From Polaribacter sp. Z022 (GTDB taxonomy: Bacteria > Bacteroidota > Bacteroidia > Flavobacteriales > Flavobacteriaceae): DNA of 64,000 bases. The stretch is from NCBI RefSeq assembly GCF_023555495.1, contig NZ_JALCZO010000003.1, forward strand, positions 496,001 to 560,000. Direction: 5' to 3'. A model generated the notes under the pieces. It was given only the letters and a program-made list of their open reading frames with translations, searched no databases and was not told the DNA's origin. Numbering within the stretch: position 1 is the stretch's first letter; every line of letters starts with the position of its first letter. Of this stretch, positions 8,068 to 19,500 are shown one piece after another. The translations under genes and the position numbers were made by a program.

Positions 8068-9576
8068 ATGGCGTTTCAAATTATCAATTCTATAATTTCT
8101 TGGTTCTTAAAGAAACGAAAACATCAAATAGAATTGTTTTTAAAATATCCTGTTGATGTACAAAACGAACTACTTTTAAAGCTCTTAAATACTGCAAAAA
8201 ACACAAAATTTGGTAAAGAAAAAGAGTTTTCGTCTATTAAAAATCATGCAGATTTTACTAATAAAGTTCCTATTCAGAAATACGAAACTTTTGAGCCTTT
8301 AATTGAAAGGTGTAGAAAAGGTGAACAGAATTTATTTTGGCCAACAGACATAAAATGGTTTGCAAAAAGTAGTGGAACCACCAATGCAAAAAGTAAATTT
8401 ATTCCTGTTTCTGAGGAATCTTTAGAATATTGCCACATGAAAGCTGGTAAAGATATGTTGTGCTTGTACATTAATAATAACGAAGATACTCAGCTATTTA
8501 CTGGTAAAGGTTTAAAATTAGGTGGTAGTTCTGAAATTTACAAAGACAACAATTCTTATTTTGGAGATTTATCTGCAATTATTACAGAAAACTTACCTTT
8601 TTGGGCAGATTTTAGCTCTGCTCCTAGTCAAGAAACTGCATTATTAGCAGAATGGGAAACTAAAATGGAAGCTATTATTGATGAAACTATTCATGAAGAT
8701 ATTACCAGTTTAGTAGGTGTACCAAGTTGGATGCTGGTGTTATTAAATCGTGTGTTAGAAAGAACAGGAAAAAATAATATTTTAGAAGTTTGGCCTAATT
8801 TAGAAGTGTATTTTCATGGTGGTGTAAACTTTAATCCATATAGAGAACAGTATAAAAAACTGATTCCTAAAAAAGAGTTTAAATATTATGAAACCTATAA
8901 TGCGTCTGAAGGTTTCTTTGCTATTCAAGATAGAAATAACTCTAAAGAATTGTTATTAATGTTAGATTACGGAATTTTCTATGAATTTATTCCGATGACA
9001 GATTATAAAGGAGAAAACTCTAAAACAATAACTTTAGCAGATGTTAAAAAAGGAATAGATTATGCTTTAGTAATTACTACAAACAGTGGTTTATGGCGTT
9101 ATTCTATTGGAGATACAATTCGTTTTACCTCTTTAGATCCTTATAGGATTAAAATTACAGGAAGAACCAAACATTATATTAATGTTTTTGGTGAGGAACT
9201 AAATATTGAAAATGTAGAAGATGCTTTAAAACTTACTTGTGATAAAACAAATGCAAGTATTACTGATTACACTGTAGGTCCTATTTTTATGAAAGATAAA
9301 AAAAGTGGTGGTCATGAGTGGATTATAGAATTTAGTAAAAAACCGAATAATATGGATTATTTTACTGAAATTTTAGACAACGCATTAAAGTCTATCAATT
9401 CTGATTATGAAGCAAAACGTTACAACTCTTTAACTTTAGCAATGCCAAAAATACATGTAGCCAAAGATGGCTTATTTTATAGTTGGTTAAAGAAAAAAGG
9501 CAAACTTGGTGGGCAGCATAAAATACCAAGATTATCTAATAAAAGAGCATTTGTAGAAGAGTTATTAGAATTATAA
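8068..9576 (+). CDS. GH3 auxin-responsive-family acyl-adenylating enzyme
   Basis: This 502-residue protein belongs to the GH3 family of the ANL adenylating enzymes. The ATP-binding motif SSGTT is at 101-105, the second motif YNASEGFFA near residue 275, and the WRYSIGDTIRF motif near 340. In plants these enzymes join jasmonate or auxin to amino acids; in Bacteroidota the substrate is unknown. Length is slightly below the plant form, as usual for bacterial members. It is divergent from the DUF2797 gene and converges with the next gene with a one-base gap. Confidence 0.87.
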   Translation: MAFQIINSIISWFLKKRKHQIELFLKYPVDVQNELLLKLLNTAKNTKFGKEKEFSSIKNHADFTNKVPIQKYETFEPLIERCRKGEQNLFWPTDIKWFAKSSGTTNAKSKFIPVSEESLEYCHMKAGKDMLCLYINNNEDTQLFTGKGLKLGGSSEIYKDNNSYFGDLSAIITENLPFWADFSSAPSQETALLAEWETKMEAIIDETIHEDITSLVGVPSWMLVLLNRVLERTGKNNILEVWPNLEVYFHGGVNFNPYREQYKKLIPKKEFKYYETYNASEGFFAIQDRNNSKELLLMLDYGIFYEFIPMTDYKGENSKTITLADVKKGIDYALVITTNSGLWRYSIGDTIRFTSLDPYRIKITGRTKHYINVFGEELNIENVEDALKLTCDKTNASITDYTVGPIFMKDKKSGGHEWIIEFSKKPNNMDYFTEILDNALKSINSDYEAKRYNSLTLAMPKIHVAKDGLFYSWLKKKGKLGGQHKIPRLSNKRAFVEELLEL

Positions 9577-9577
9577 A

Positions 9578-11452
9578 CTACTCTTTACTACAGTTTTCAC
9601 AATAGGTTTTTCTTAAATACTCATTTTCTAATAATTGAAACGTAACTCCTTTTTCTGATGAAGGATTAAATAACTTACAAAACCTTTCTTTATTAATATT
9701 AATGGCATTTAACATCATTGTTCTATAATTTTTAGAAGCAACATTGTATTTATCTGTTATGGTTAAATTTAAATAATAAAACAACAAGTCTTCATCTATT
9801 GTAATGGTTCTTACTTTATCATCTAGTAAATCTATTGCATCATCTATATCTGAATAATAAGTTAAAAATTGAGCCAAACTTAAATAATCATAATTAGATA
9901 AATTAAAATTTTCATAAGTATCAATTATAAATTCTAAAGATTCATCTTTTGCATCATATTGTCTATCTCTCATATTTTTTTGTGCTTTTACAATATGAAA
10001 ATTTACCAACATTCTATCAATTAAAGCTTGTTCAATTTTATATTTTTTAAGAATTAAAATTTCATTTTTAAAATCTGCATTTTTAATAGGAGACCAATTA
10101 TTTTTCCAAATAATAAATTTTACAACAATTAAATTATACTTAATTCTTTTATTTTTTGGATCTAATTTTTCTAACTTTTTAAGTTCATCGTACACAATTT
10201 TAGAATATCCTAAACTATATAAATACTGAAACATACTGTTTTTGTTTAAAACAGGCACAAACTTAAGTTGTTTTGGTACGTTTAATTTTCTTAACTTTTC
10301 TGGTGATTTTTCTTCTTTAATTTTCTCGAAAAGTGAGTTTTGTACTATTAATGCTTCTTCTACATTTTCTTCTTTAATAAGTTTATTAAATGTAGAAATT
10401 AAAACAGTAGTTGTCATATCTTTATACTTATCTTTTCTTTCTAAATCTAAAGTAATAACAGCCTTTCTATGGTTTTTTAGGTATTTTTCTAAGTCTTTAG
10501 ACACTACACCAACAACTTTTTGTTTTACTTCTTTTTTTGAGAGACCAACCAAGTTTTTGTATTTACTTTTAGAAACATCATTTAAAAACTCTACCCAATT
10601 TTCTGAAGATGAAATTTCTGTAGTAATATCTGGTTTTTGAAAAGATTGCATCGATTTTGCAATACTATTTGCTCGTTGTTTTTGGAGTTCTAAATTACGT
10701 TTTACACTTCCTTCTATAGATGAATATGCATTTATACTAATCTTCTTTATATTAAAATCTGTCAATTTTAAAGAATCATAAAGAGGTTTAATATCTTTTG
10801 GTAAATATTCTGATTTATTTTTTTGAAACGGAATTACAAATTTTAATTGTTTGTATTTTGTTGCAAATTTATCATTGATACTTGTAATTTTTTTAGATTT
10901 ATAAGTAAGAGAATCTAAATAAACTCCCATATCAAGCAAATCCCAAGGGTAAGATTCTAAATTATAAATTTGTTGATATCTACACAGTACTTTATTATTT
11001 AAGAATAGAATATTAAACTCCAATTCTTCGTCTTTTAGTTCTTCTGGTACAGATCCAACATAAGTTCTGTATCTATCTTTTAAATGAGGTCTAAATCCTC
11101 TTATTAATTTCTGAGCGTATACAGGTTTTAAAATTGTTCCTTTTATTTGAACCTTTTCTAATTCCTTATCACAAGCATATCTAGATTTAGAAACTACATC
11201 TATTGCAATTCCATCTCCAGATTTTTTAAATAATTTAATTGCCCAAGCTTTATCTGTTACCTGAAAATATAATTTATCTCCCTCTCTTCGAATAGAATAA
11301 CCTATTTCTTTAGGAGTAGAATTAAAATAGTTGGTAAAATAACTGCAATCTTGATTTTGATTTTGTGTAAAAATAATATCATAAGCACTTTGAGCTTTTA
11401 CTGTAGAAAAACAAAAAATGAAAACAATAATAAGTAAGGTAATTTTTTTCAT
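9578..11452 (-). CDS. Secreted protein with an OmpA-like segment, unknown function (624 aa)
   Basis: A signal peptide ending in VKAQ (about residue 20) is followed by a beta-rich region of some 190 residues. Near residues 235-270 lies a segment of OmpA C-terminal type (INAYSSIEGSVKRNLELQKQRANSIA), which in OmpA proteins binds peptidoglycan. The remaining 300 residues are mostly helical, with pairs of short helices like TPR repeats. There is a Cys pair near the C-terminus (TYCENC). I cannot assign it to a named protein. It is probably periplasmic or at the inner side of the outer membrane. It ends one base from the convergent GH3 gene. Confidence 0.6.
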   Translation of the reverse strand: MKKITLLIIVFIFCFSTVKAQSAYDIIFTQNQNQDCSYFTNYFNSTPKEIGYSIRREGDKLYFQVTDKAWAIKLFKKSGDGIAIDVVSKSRYACDKELEKVQIKGTILKPVYAQKLIRGFRPHLKDRYRTYVGSVPEELKDEELEFNILFLNNKVLCRYQQIYNLESYPWDLLDMGVYLDSLTYKSKKITSINDKFATKYKQLKFVIPFQKNKSEYLPKDIKPLYDSLKLTDFNIKKISINAYSSIEGSVKRNLELQKQRANSIAKSMQSFQKPDITTEISSSENWVEFLNDVSKSKYKNLVGLSKKEVKQKVVGVVSKDLEKYLKNHRKAVITLDLERKDKYKDMTTTVLISTFNKLIKEENVEEALIVQNSLFEKIKEEKSPEKLRKLNVPKQLKFVPVLNKNSMFQYLYSLGYSKIVYDELKKLEKLDPKNKRIKYNLIVVKFIIWKNNWSPIKNADFKNEILILKKYKIEQALIDRMLVNFHIVKAQKNMRDRQYDAKDESLEFIIDTYENFNLSNYDYLSLAQFLTYYSDIDDAIDLLDDKVRTITIDEDLLFYYLNLTITDKYNVASKNYRTMMLNAININKERFCKLFNPSSEKGVTFQLLENEYLRKTYCENCSKE

Positions 11453-11498
11453 AGCATTTGAATTATTATAACTTCTTAAAATTATGTAACCAAAAATA

Positions 11499-12476
11499 CT
11501 AAATTTTACGTTCTACAACGTAATCTATCATTGTTATTAAAGAACTTTTATATTCAGAATTAGGATAATTTTCTAAAATAGCCAAAGCTCTATTTTTATA
11601 ATCGTGCATTATTGAAGTTGTATATTCAATTCCGCCATTATCTTTAACAAAAGTAATGACTTCTTTTACACGTTTTTTATTCTTGTTATGTTTCTTAATT
11701 GAATTTATCAACCAATTTTTTTCTTTAGCAGAACAATTATTTAAGGTGTAAATTAAAGGCAAAGTCATTTTTTGCTCTTTAATATCAATACCAGTAGGTT
11801 TCCCTATTTTATCATCAGTATAATCAAACAAATCGTCTTTAATTTGAAAAGCAATACCAATGTATTCTCCAAATTTTCTCATTTGTTGTATGGTATCGTT
11901 ACTAGAACCTACAGATGCAGCTCCAATACCACAGCAAGCAGCAATAAGAGTTGCTGTTTTTTGACGAATAATATCAAAATAAACTTCTTCTGTAATATCT
12001 AATTTACGAGCCTTTTCTATTTGAAGCAATTCACCTTCACTCATTTCACGAACTGCAATAGAAATCAATTTTAACAAATCAAAATCCTCATTATCAATAG
12101 ATAACAACAATCCTTTAGACAATAAAAAGTCTCCAACAAGAACTGCAATTTTATTTTTCCAAAGTGCATTCACAGAAAAAAAGCCTCTTCTTCTATTGCT
12201 TTCATCTACAACATCATCATGTACCAAAGTTGCAGTATGAATCAATTCTACAACAGAAGCTCCTCTATAAGTTCTTTCGTCAAAACCACCATCAGAAACC
12301 ATTTTTGCAACTAAAAAAACAAACATGGGTCTCATTTGTTTTCCTTTTCTACGAACAATATAATAGGTAATTCTGTTTAAAAGCGGAACTTTAGAAAGCA
12401 TAGAATCTTTGAATTTCTTTTCAAAGAGTTCCATTTCTTTTTTTATAGGAAGTTTTATAAGTTCTACTGGTTTCAT
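11499..12476 (-). CDS. Polyprenyl diphosphate synthase (trans-isoprenyl)
   Basis: The 325-residue enzyme extends allylic diphosphates with isopentenyl diphosphate. The first Asp-rich motif DDVVDESNRRRG is at 87-98 and the second is in QIKDDLFDYTDDKIGKP near residue 210; a GKQMRP segment near 45-50 binds the substrate diphosphate. The family form and length fit an octaprenyl or heptaprenyl synthase that makes the menaquinone side chain, though chain length cannot be read reliably. It draws on the mevalonate pathway encoded at 54.5-57 kb. The start ATG at 12476 gives the usual N-terminus. Confidence 0.88.
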   Translation of the reverse strand: MKPVELIKLPIKKEMELFEKKFKDSMLSKVPLLNRITYYIVRRKGKQMRPMFVFLVAKMVSDGGFDERTYRGASVVELIHTATLVHDDVVDESNRRRGFFSVNALWKNKIAVLVGDFLLSKGLLLSIDNEDFDLLKLISIAVREMSEGELLQIEKARKLDITEEVYFDIIRQKTATLIAACCGIGAASVGSSNDTIQQMRKFGEYIGIAFQIKDDLFDYTDDKIGKPTGIDIKEQKMTLPLIYTLNNCSAKEKNWLINSIKKHNKNKKRVKEVITFVKDNGGIEYTTSIMHDYKNRALAILENYPNSEYKSSLITMIDYVVERKI

Positions 12477-12511
12477 GAGTCGTCAAAAATAGGAAATAAT
12501 TTATGATTGTT

Positions 12512-12519
12512 TATATTTG
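12512..12519 (+). promoter_or_regulatory. Probable -7 element upstream of the 12537 gene
   Basis: TATATTTG matches the TAnnTTTG box. It lies 18 bases before the ATG at 12537 and downstream of an alternative TTG start at 12507. This argues that translation begins at 12537. No clear TTG -33 element was seen at the usual distance. Confidence 0.4.
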
Positions 12520-12536
12520 ATAAAACAATAATTCTT

Positions 12537-13052
12537 ATGAAACATATTTTTATTTTCTGTTTTTTCTCTTTGGTTTTCTTTTCTGGTTATTCACAAAAAA
12601 AATCGATAGATTTTCCTGAAAATGCTCTGGGTATTTATAAAGGTACTTTAGTCATAAATTCATCTAAAGGAGAACAAGAAATACCTATGGAATTTCATCT
12701 TAAAAAAACAGATTCTGCTCACAAATTTAATTATGTTTTAATGTATAATAATAGTCCAAGAAATTATACCTTAATTGTAAAAGATAAAAGTAAAGGTATT
12801 TATGAAGTAGATGAAAATAACGGAATTATTTTACCAACTCGTTTTGCAAATAATACTTTATATAGTTTTTTTGAAGTGCAAGGAAATTTTTTAAGTTCTA
12901 GAATTTCTTTTTCTGAAAATGAATTAGATTTTGAAATCTTATACTCTGCTAAAAAAAATAAAATTACAACTGGTGGTATCTCTAAAGATATTCCAGAAGT
13001 TTTGGGATTTCCAATTTCTGTTGTACAAAGTGCAACATTAAAAAAAGAATAG
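12537..13052 (+). CDS. Secreted protein of unknown function (171 aa)
   Basis: The product has a signal peptide ending GYSQK (about residue 18). The mature part of about 150 residues looks like a beta barrel or sandwich: an early GIYKGTL strand, alternating hydrophobic residues, and a closing GFPISVVQSATLKK. No family was recognised; the shape resembles small lipocalin- or DUF-type Bacteroidota periplasmic proteins. The start at 12537 is preferred to a TTG 30 bases upstream because of the signal peptide and the intervening promoter box. It converges with rlmN with a 2-base gap. Confidence 0.6.
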   Translation: MKHIFIFCFFSLVFFSGYSQKKSIDFPENALGIYKGTLVINSSKGEQEIPMEFHLKKTDSAHKFNYVLMYNNSPRNYTLIVKDKSKGIYEVDENNGIILPTRFANNTLYSFFEVQGNFLSSRISFSENELDFEILYSAKKNKITTGGISKDIPEVLGFPISVVQSATLKKE

Positions 13053-13054
13053 TA

Positions 13055-14095
13055 TTAAGATTTATTTGCTAGCTGACCACAAGCAGCATCTATATCTTTA
13101 CCTCTACTCCTTCTTACATTTACAGTAATATCGTGCATTTCTAAGTTAGAAATATAATTGTTTATTGCAGATGAACTTGCTTGTTGAAATTGGCCATCAT
13201 CTATAGGATTATATTCGATTAAATTAACTTTACATGGTACATATTTACAAAATTCTACTAAAGCTTTAATGTCTTCTTTTCTATCATTAATTCCATCCCA
13301 AACAACATATTCATAAGTAATTGCTCTACTCGTTTTTTCGTACCAATATTCTAAAGATTCTTTTAAATCTTTTAAAGGAAAGTTAGTATTAAAAGGCATA
13401 ATTGATGTTCTAACTTCATCAATTGCAGAATGCAAAGAAACAGCTAAATTAAATTTCACTTCTTCATCAGCCATTTTTTTAATCATTTTTGGCACTCCAG
13501 AAGTTGATACTGTTATTCTTTTTGATGACATCCCTAAACCTTCTGGTGATGTAATCATTTCTATTGATTTTAATACGTTTTTATAGTTCATAAGAGGTTC
13601 TCCCATTCCCATAAAAACAATATTTGTTAATTTATGATTATGATATAATTGACTTTGTTTATCAATTACTACAACTTGATCATAAATTTCATCTGGATTT
13701 AAATTACGCATTCTTTTTAAACGTGCAGTTGCACAAAACTTGCAATCTAAACTACAACCAACTTGACTAGAAACACAAGCTGTTGTTCTTTTTTCTGTAG
13801 GAATTAAAACAGATTCTACCACCAAACCATCATGCAATTTAATTCCATTTTTAATGGTACCATCTTTACTTCTTTGCATAGAATCTACTTTGATATGGTT
13901 AATAACAAAGTTTTGTTCTAACATTTCTCTTGTTTGTTTAGAGATGTTAGTCATGTCTTCAAAAGTATGCAAAGACTTGCTCCAAAGCCATTCATAAACT
14001 TGATTTCCTCTAAAAGCTTTATCGCCATTATTTACAAAAAAATCTCTTAATTGTTCTTTGGTTAAAGCTCTAATGTCTTTCTTTTTTAGTTCCAT
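13055..14095 (-). CDS. rlmN: Dual-specificity rRNA/tRNA adenine-C2 methyltransferase RlmN
   Basis: This radical-SAM enzyme methylates C2 of A2503 in 23S rRNA and A37 of some tRNAs. The CxxxCxxC iron-sulfur motif is in GCSLDCKFCATARLKRMRN. MGMGEPLMNY, the conserved SLHSA segment and the C-terminal methyl-carrying cysteine in AACGQL all follow. Length (346 aa) is typical. I chose the ATG at 14095; the frame extends only to a TTG at 14104, three codons earlier, in a poor context directly after TATTTTTG, which may be the -7 box of this gene. It lies downstream of queA but is separated from it by a terminator. Confidence 0.95.
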   Translation of the reverse strand: MELKKKDIRALTKEQLRDFFVNNGDKAFRGNQVYEWLWSKSLHTFEDMTNISKQTREMLEQNFVINHIKVDSMQRSKDGTIKNGIKLHDGLVVESVLIPTEKRTTACVSSQVGCSLDCKFCATARLKRMRNLNPDEIYDQVVVIDKQSQLYHNHKLTNIVFMGMGEPLMNYKNVLKSIEMITSPEGLGMSSKRITVSTSGVPKMIKKMADEEVKFNLAVSLHSAIDEVRTSIMPFNTNFPLKDLKESLEYWYEKTSRAITYEYVVWDGINDRKEDIKALVEFCKYVPCKVNLIEYNPIDDGQFQQASSSAINNYISNLEMHDITVNVRRSRGKDIDAACGQLANKS

Positions 14096-14110
14096 CTTGT
14101 GCAAAAATAC

Positions 14111-14139
14111 AAAACCTCACAAGAAACTTGCGAGGTTTT
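14111..14139 (-). terminator. Rho-independent terminator between queA and rlmN
   Basis: A stem of 13 bp with one mismatch (AAAACCTCACAAG with CTTGCGAGGTTTT) and an AAA loop is followed by T residues in the leftward direction. It should end most queA transcripts before rlmN. Confidence 0.85.
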
Positions 14140-14161
14140 AAGTTTTCAATAAAAAATTGAA

Positions 14162-15211
14162 TTATAATATTAACATAGCATCTCCGTAAGTAGAAAATCT
14201 ATATCCTTCTTTAATTGCTTCTTTATACGCTTCCATTAAAAAATCGTACCCAGCAAATGCAGCTGCCTGCATCATTAAAGTAGATTTTGGAGAATGAAAA
14301 TTAGTAATCATAGCATTAGCAATACTAAAATCATAAGGAGGAAAAATAAATTTATTTGTCCATCCTTCATACGCATTTAATTCTTGTTTAGAAGAAACAG
14401 AAGATTCAATAGTTCTCATTACTGTAGTACCTACAGCACAAACTTTTCTTTTTTCTTTTTTTGCGTTATTTATTTTATTTGCTGATGCTTCTGGGATAAT
14501 AATTTGTTCAGAATCCATTTTATGTTTCGATAAATCTTCTACCTCAACAGGACTAAATGTTCCTAAACCAACATGTAAAGTTGTTTCTGCAAAATCAACT
14601 CCTTTAATTTCTAAACGTTTTAATAAGTGTTTAGAAAAGTGTAAACCTGCTGTTGGTGCTGCTACAGCTCCTTCATGCTTTGCATAAATAGTTTGGTAAC
14701 GTTCTTCATCTAATTCTTCTACTTCTCTATTAATAGCTTTAGGTAAAGGTGTTTCTCCTAATTCTAATAATTTAGCTCTAAATTCTTCATAAGAACCATC
14801 AAATAAGAAACGTAAAGTTCTTCCTCTAGATGTTGTGTTGTCAATAACCTCAGCTACTAAACTATCATCATCACCAAAAAATAATTTATTACCAATTCTA
14901 ATCTTTCTTGCAGGATCTACTAAAACGTCCCACAATCTATTTTCTGCATTTAATTCTCTTAACAAGAAAACTTCTATTCTAGCACCTGTTTTTTCTTTGT
15001 TTCCATACATTCTTGCAGGAAAAACCTTGGTGTTATTTAACATCATAACATCACCTTCATCAAAGTAATTTATAACATCTTTAAAAAGTTTGTGTTCTAT
15101 TGTACCTTCTTTTCTATTCAATACCATTAAACGAGATTCATCTCTGTGTTCTGCTGGATATTGAGCTAGTAATTCTTCTGGTAATTCGAATTCAAAATGC
15201 GATAATTTCAT
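14162..15211 (-). CDS. queA: S-adenosylmethionine:tRNA ribosyltransferase-isomerase QueA
   Basis: QueA transfers the ribose of SAM to preQ1 in tRNA to make epoxyqueuosine. The 349-residue protein begins [19 protein letters not shown] and has the conserved [24 protein letters not shown] and LHVGLGTF segments, ending with [11 protein letters not shown]. The open frame runs further to a TTG at 15238, but the ATG at 15211 gives the family N-terminus. The downstream gene rlmN also acts on tRNA, but a terminator separates them. Confidence 0.96.
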   Translation of the reverse strand: MKLSHFEFELPEELLAQYPAEHRDESRLMVLNRKEGTIEHKLFKDVINYFDEGDVMMLNNTKVFPARMYGNKEKTGARIEVFLLRELNAENRLWDVLVDPARKIRIGNKLFFGDDDSLVAEVIDNTTSRGRTLRFLFDGSYEEFRAKLLELGETPLPKAINREVEELDEERYQTIYAKHEGAVAAPTAGLHFSKHLLKRLEIKGVDFAETTLHVGLGTFSPVEVEDLSKHKMDSEQIIIPEASANKINNAKKEKRKVCAVGTTVMRTIESSVSSKQELNAYEGWTNKFIFPPYDFSIANAMITNFHSPKSTLMMQAAAFAGYDFLMEAYKEAIKEGYRFSTYGDAMLIL

Positions 15212-15284
15212 ATGTGTATTTGCTTGTAAAAGCGGCAAATATACGATATCGAAATAGGCGTTGTCAAGTGTTTGACTAAATAAT

Positions 15285-16514
15285 TTATAGTTTATCTATT
15301 TTAATACCAATTTGTTGCATATCATCCCAAAATTTTTGGAAAGATTTTGTAACTACTTCTGCATTTAAAATTTGAATAGGTACCTTAAAAGCTAAAGGTG
15401 CAAATGCCATAGCCATTCTATGATCATTGTACGTTTTAATGGCAATGTTTTTATTTATTTTTGAAGTAACTTCTAAATGAAAACTTACATCTGTAACTGC
15501 AATATTTGCTCCTAAGTTAGATAATTCATCATGCAAAGCAACCAATCTGTCTGTTTCTTTAATTTTTAAAGTATGTAAACCTGTTAAATTACAAGCTATT
15601 TCTTCTGCAAAACAAGTTACAGCAATAGTTTGTGCAATATCTGGAGCATTTTTTAAGTCGATTTCTAAAGTTTCTTTTTTGGTTGCTCTTACTTTTTTTA
15701 ACGTAATCGAATTTTTACCAAAAGTAGTTGTAACTCCAAAATGTTCGTAAATAGTTGCTAAACAAGAATCTCCTTGTAAACTTTCTTCTTTATAGGCTGA
15801 TAATGTAATTTCTGAACCAATATCTGCTAAAGCAATTATTGAATAAAAATAACTTGCAGAAGACCAATCAGACTCTACAACAACTGTTTGTTTATCAATA
15901 TTTTTTTTAGGGTTTACCTTTATAATATTTCCTTCAAAACTAGATTCTATTCCTAATTGAGTTAATAAACTCAATGTCATATTAATGTAAGGAACAGAAG
16001 TAATTTTACCAATCAATTCTATTTCTAAACCGTTTTCTAATTTAGAAGCAATTAATAATAATGAAGATATGTACTGACTGCTTACATTACCGTTAATTTG
16101 AACTTTATCTTTAGTAATTGTTGTTCCTTTAATTCTAATTGGTGGATACCCAACTTTATCCTCATAAGATATATTTGCTCCTAAATCTTTTAGTGCATCC
16201 ACTAAAATTTCTATAGGTCTGTTTTGCATTCTTTCAGAACCTGTTAAAACAGTTTCTCTTCCTTCTTTTACTGCAAAGTAAGAAGTTAAAAAACGCATTG
16301 CTGTACCTGCATGACCAATATTTACAACTTCATCTTTTGTAGAAAGTGCATGTTGCATATGAACAGAATCATCAGAATCAGATAAATTATCTATGGTTAC
16401 TTCAGGAAATAAATTTTGAAGTATTAACAATCTATTAGATTCACTTTTAGAACCCGAGATTGTAATATTCTCATTAATCTTTTTATTATCTACAACATTT
16501 AACAATATATCCAT
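15285..16514 (-). CDS. aroA: 3-phosphoshikimate 1-carboxyvinyltransferase (EPSP synthase)
   Basis: AroA joins phosphoenolpyruvate to shikimate-3-phosphate in the chorismate pathway. Family motifs are present: [13 protein letters not shown] near 20-31, HAGTAMRFL (the phosphoenolpyruvate loop), [22 protein letters not shown], the KETDR segment and [13 protein letters not shown]. The 409-residue length is a little below the E. coli protein, normal for Bacteroidota. The GHAGTAMR loop reads with His in place of the Asn of NAGTA, a common variant here. It is followed by queA but 73 bases apart, with no terminator seen between. Confidence 0.95.
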   Translation of the reverse strand: MDILLNVVDNKKINENITISGSKSESNRLLILQNLFPEVTIDNLSDSDDSVHMQHALSTKDEVVNIGHAGTAMRFLTSYFAVKEGRETVLTGSERMQNRPIEILVDALKDLGANISYEDKVGYPPIRIKGTTITKDKVQINGNVSSQYISSLLLIASKLENGLEIELIGKITSVPYINMTLSLLTQLGIESSFEGNIIKVNPKKNIDKQTVVVESDWSSASYFYSIIALADIGSEITLSAYKEESLQGDSCLATIYEHFGVTTTFGKNSITLKKVRATKKETLEIDLKNAPDIAQTIAVTCFAEEIACNLTGLHTLKIKETDRLVALHDELSNLGANIAVTDVSFHLEVTSKINKNIAIKTYNDHRMAMAFAPLAFKVPIQILNAEVVTKSFQKFWDDMQQIGIKIDKL

Positions 16515-16581
16515 TTCCTAAAATCTATAAACTAACTTAAAATCATTATTTTTAGTGTCTTAAAATCCAAACTTACTACAC

Positions 16582-19500
16582 ATGAAAAAAATTATTTTTC
16601 TGGCAATTAGCTTATTTTTTATAACAAACGCCAAAGTTAACGCACAAAAAAATTCTAACAAAGTTTCTGAGGAATATTTTAGCGCAATAAAATGGAGGAA
16701 TATTGGTCCTTTTAGAGGTGGTAGAAGTGCTGCTGTTACTGGTGTTTCTTCAAAATCGAATCTTTTTTACATGGGAACTACTGGTGGTGGTGTTTGGAAA
16801 ACTACAGATGCAGGTAGCACTTGGCAGAATATTTCTGACGGATTTTTTGGAGGTTCTGTAGGTGCAGTTGCAGTTGCAGAATCTGACAATAATGTAATTT
16901 ATGTTGGAATGGGAGAAAAAACGGTTCGTGGAAATGTTTCTTCTGGTGATGGAGTTTGGAAATCTGAAAATGCTGGAAAAACGTGGAAACATATTGGATT
17001 AAAAAATTCTAGACACATTTCTAGAATGAGAATTCACCCAAAAAACTCTGATATAGTTTTTGCAGCAGTTATGGGAGATTTATACAAACCAACCCAAGAA
17101 AGAGGTGTTTATAAAACAACTGATGGTGGAGAAACCTGGAAAAGAGTATTATTTTCTGATGAAAATTCTGGAGCTGTAGATTTAATTATAGATCCAAACA
17201 ATCCAAGAATATTATATGCTACAACTTGGGATGTGCGTAGAACTCCATATAGTTTATCTTCTGGAGGTAAAGGTTCTGCTATTTTTAAAAGTACAGATTC
17301 TGGAGAAACTTGGACAAATATTTCTACAAACAAAGGTTTACCAAAAGGAATTTGGGGTATTAGTGGAGTTACAGTTTCTCCTGTAAATTCTGATATTGTT
17401 TGGGCTTTAATTGAAAACAAAAAAGGAGGAATTTACAAATCTACAGATGCTGGTAAAACTTGGAGTTTAATAAATTCTGAAAGAAAATTACGTCAAAGAG
17501 CTTGGTATTACTCACGTTTATATGCAGATACACAAGATGAAAATATTTTATATGTTTTAAATGTTCGTTATCACAAATCTACAGATGGTGGTAAAACATA
17601 CAAAACTTACAATGCACCTCATGGAGATCATCATGATTTATGGATTGCTCCAAAAGACAATCAAAGAATGATTATTGGTGATGATGGTGGAGCTCAAATA
17701 TCTTTTGATGCTGGAGAAAATTGGAGTACAATGTACAACCAACCAACATCGCAATTTTATAGAGTTACTACAGATAATCATTTTCCTTATAGAATTTTAG
17801 CAGCACAACAAGATAACTCTACAATTAGAATTTCTCATAGAACTTCTGGTAGATTTATAAGTGAATCTGATTGGGAATCTACTGCAGGTGGAGAAAGTGC
17901 GCACATTGCTGTTGATCCTTTAAATAATGATATTGTTTATGGTGGATCTTATGGAGGATTATTAACAAGAAAAAACCATAAAACAAACGAAACTCGCGCT
18001 ATTAATGTATGGCCAGATGACCCAATGGGACATGGTGCTGAAGATTTTAAATATCGTTTTCAATGGAATTTTCCAATCTTCTTTTCTCCTAATAATAAAA
18101 AGAAATTATATGCAGCTTCTAATCATTTACATGTAACAGAAAATGAAGGTCAAAGCTGGAAAGTTATCAGTCCAGATTTAACAAGAAATGATCCTAAAAC
18201 ATTAGGTCCTTCTGGTGGCCCAATTACCAAAGATAATACAGGAGTTGAGTATTATGGAACTATTTTTGCTGCTACAGAATCTGCTTTTGAACCTGGATTA
18301 ATTTGGACAGGTTCTGATGATGGTTTGGTGCATCTTTCTAAAGATAATGGAGCTAACTGGAAAAATGTGACTCCTAAAAAAATGCCAGAATGGATGATGA
18401 TTAATTGTATAGAAGTTGATCCATTTAACAAAGGAGGTGCTTATATAGTAGGTACAAAATACAAATCTGGAGATTATAAACCATACATATATAAAACAGA
18501 AAACTATGGTAAATCTTGGAAACAAATTACTAATGGAATTGCTAATGAAGATTTTACAAGAGCATTAAGAGCAGATCCTAAAAGAAAAGGTTTGTTATAT
18601 GCTGGTACAGAAAGAGGAATGTACATTTCTTTTGATGATGGTAAAAATTGGCAAACTTTTAAACAAAACTTACCTATTGTACCTATTACAGATTTAGCTA
18701 TTAAAGATGACAATTTAATTGCTGCAACTCAAGGGCGTTCTCTTTGGATTATTGATGATTTAACACCTCTTCATCAAATTAAACCATCTACATTAAAAGA
18801 AGATGTTGTTTTATACAAACCTAAAGACGCTTATAATTTAAGTGGTGGACGTGGAAGAACTTCTAAAACGCAAGGAACAAATCACCCAGGTGGAGTTGCC
18901 ATTAATTATTTCATCAAAGAAAAAGGAGAAAAAGATATTGTGTCTTTATCAATTTTTGATGCCAATGATAATTTGATAAAAAAATACTCTACAAAACCAG
19001 ATAAAAAGAAAAAAGAAACATCATTAAAAGTAAAAGATGGAAACAATATTTTTTATTGGAATATGATGTATCCTGGAGCAGAAAAAGTAAAAGGTATGAT
19101 TCTTTGGTGGGCTTCTTTAAACGGACCAATGGCTTTACCTGGAACTTATAAAGTTGAATTAGCTGTAAATGACAGCAAGTTAAAACAAGAATTTAAAATC
19201 ATTAAAAATCCTGTTTCTGAAACTTCTGAAGCAGATATGAAAGCTCAATTTACTTTTATTAACGAAATCAATAAAAAGATGACTGAGATTCATAAAGCAT
19301 TAAATAATGTGAAGAAAATTAGAACTCAAGTTGGTTTGTTAAAGAAATCTATTAAAGATAAAAAGAAGCATAAAACATTGTTAGAATATGCAGATGCTTT
19401 GGTTAAAGATATGACCAAAATTGAAGAAACTTTATATCAAACGAAATCTAAAAGTGGACAAGATCCTTTAAATTTTCCTATTAGATTAAATAATAAATTG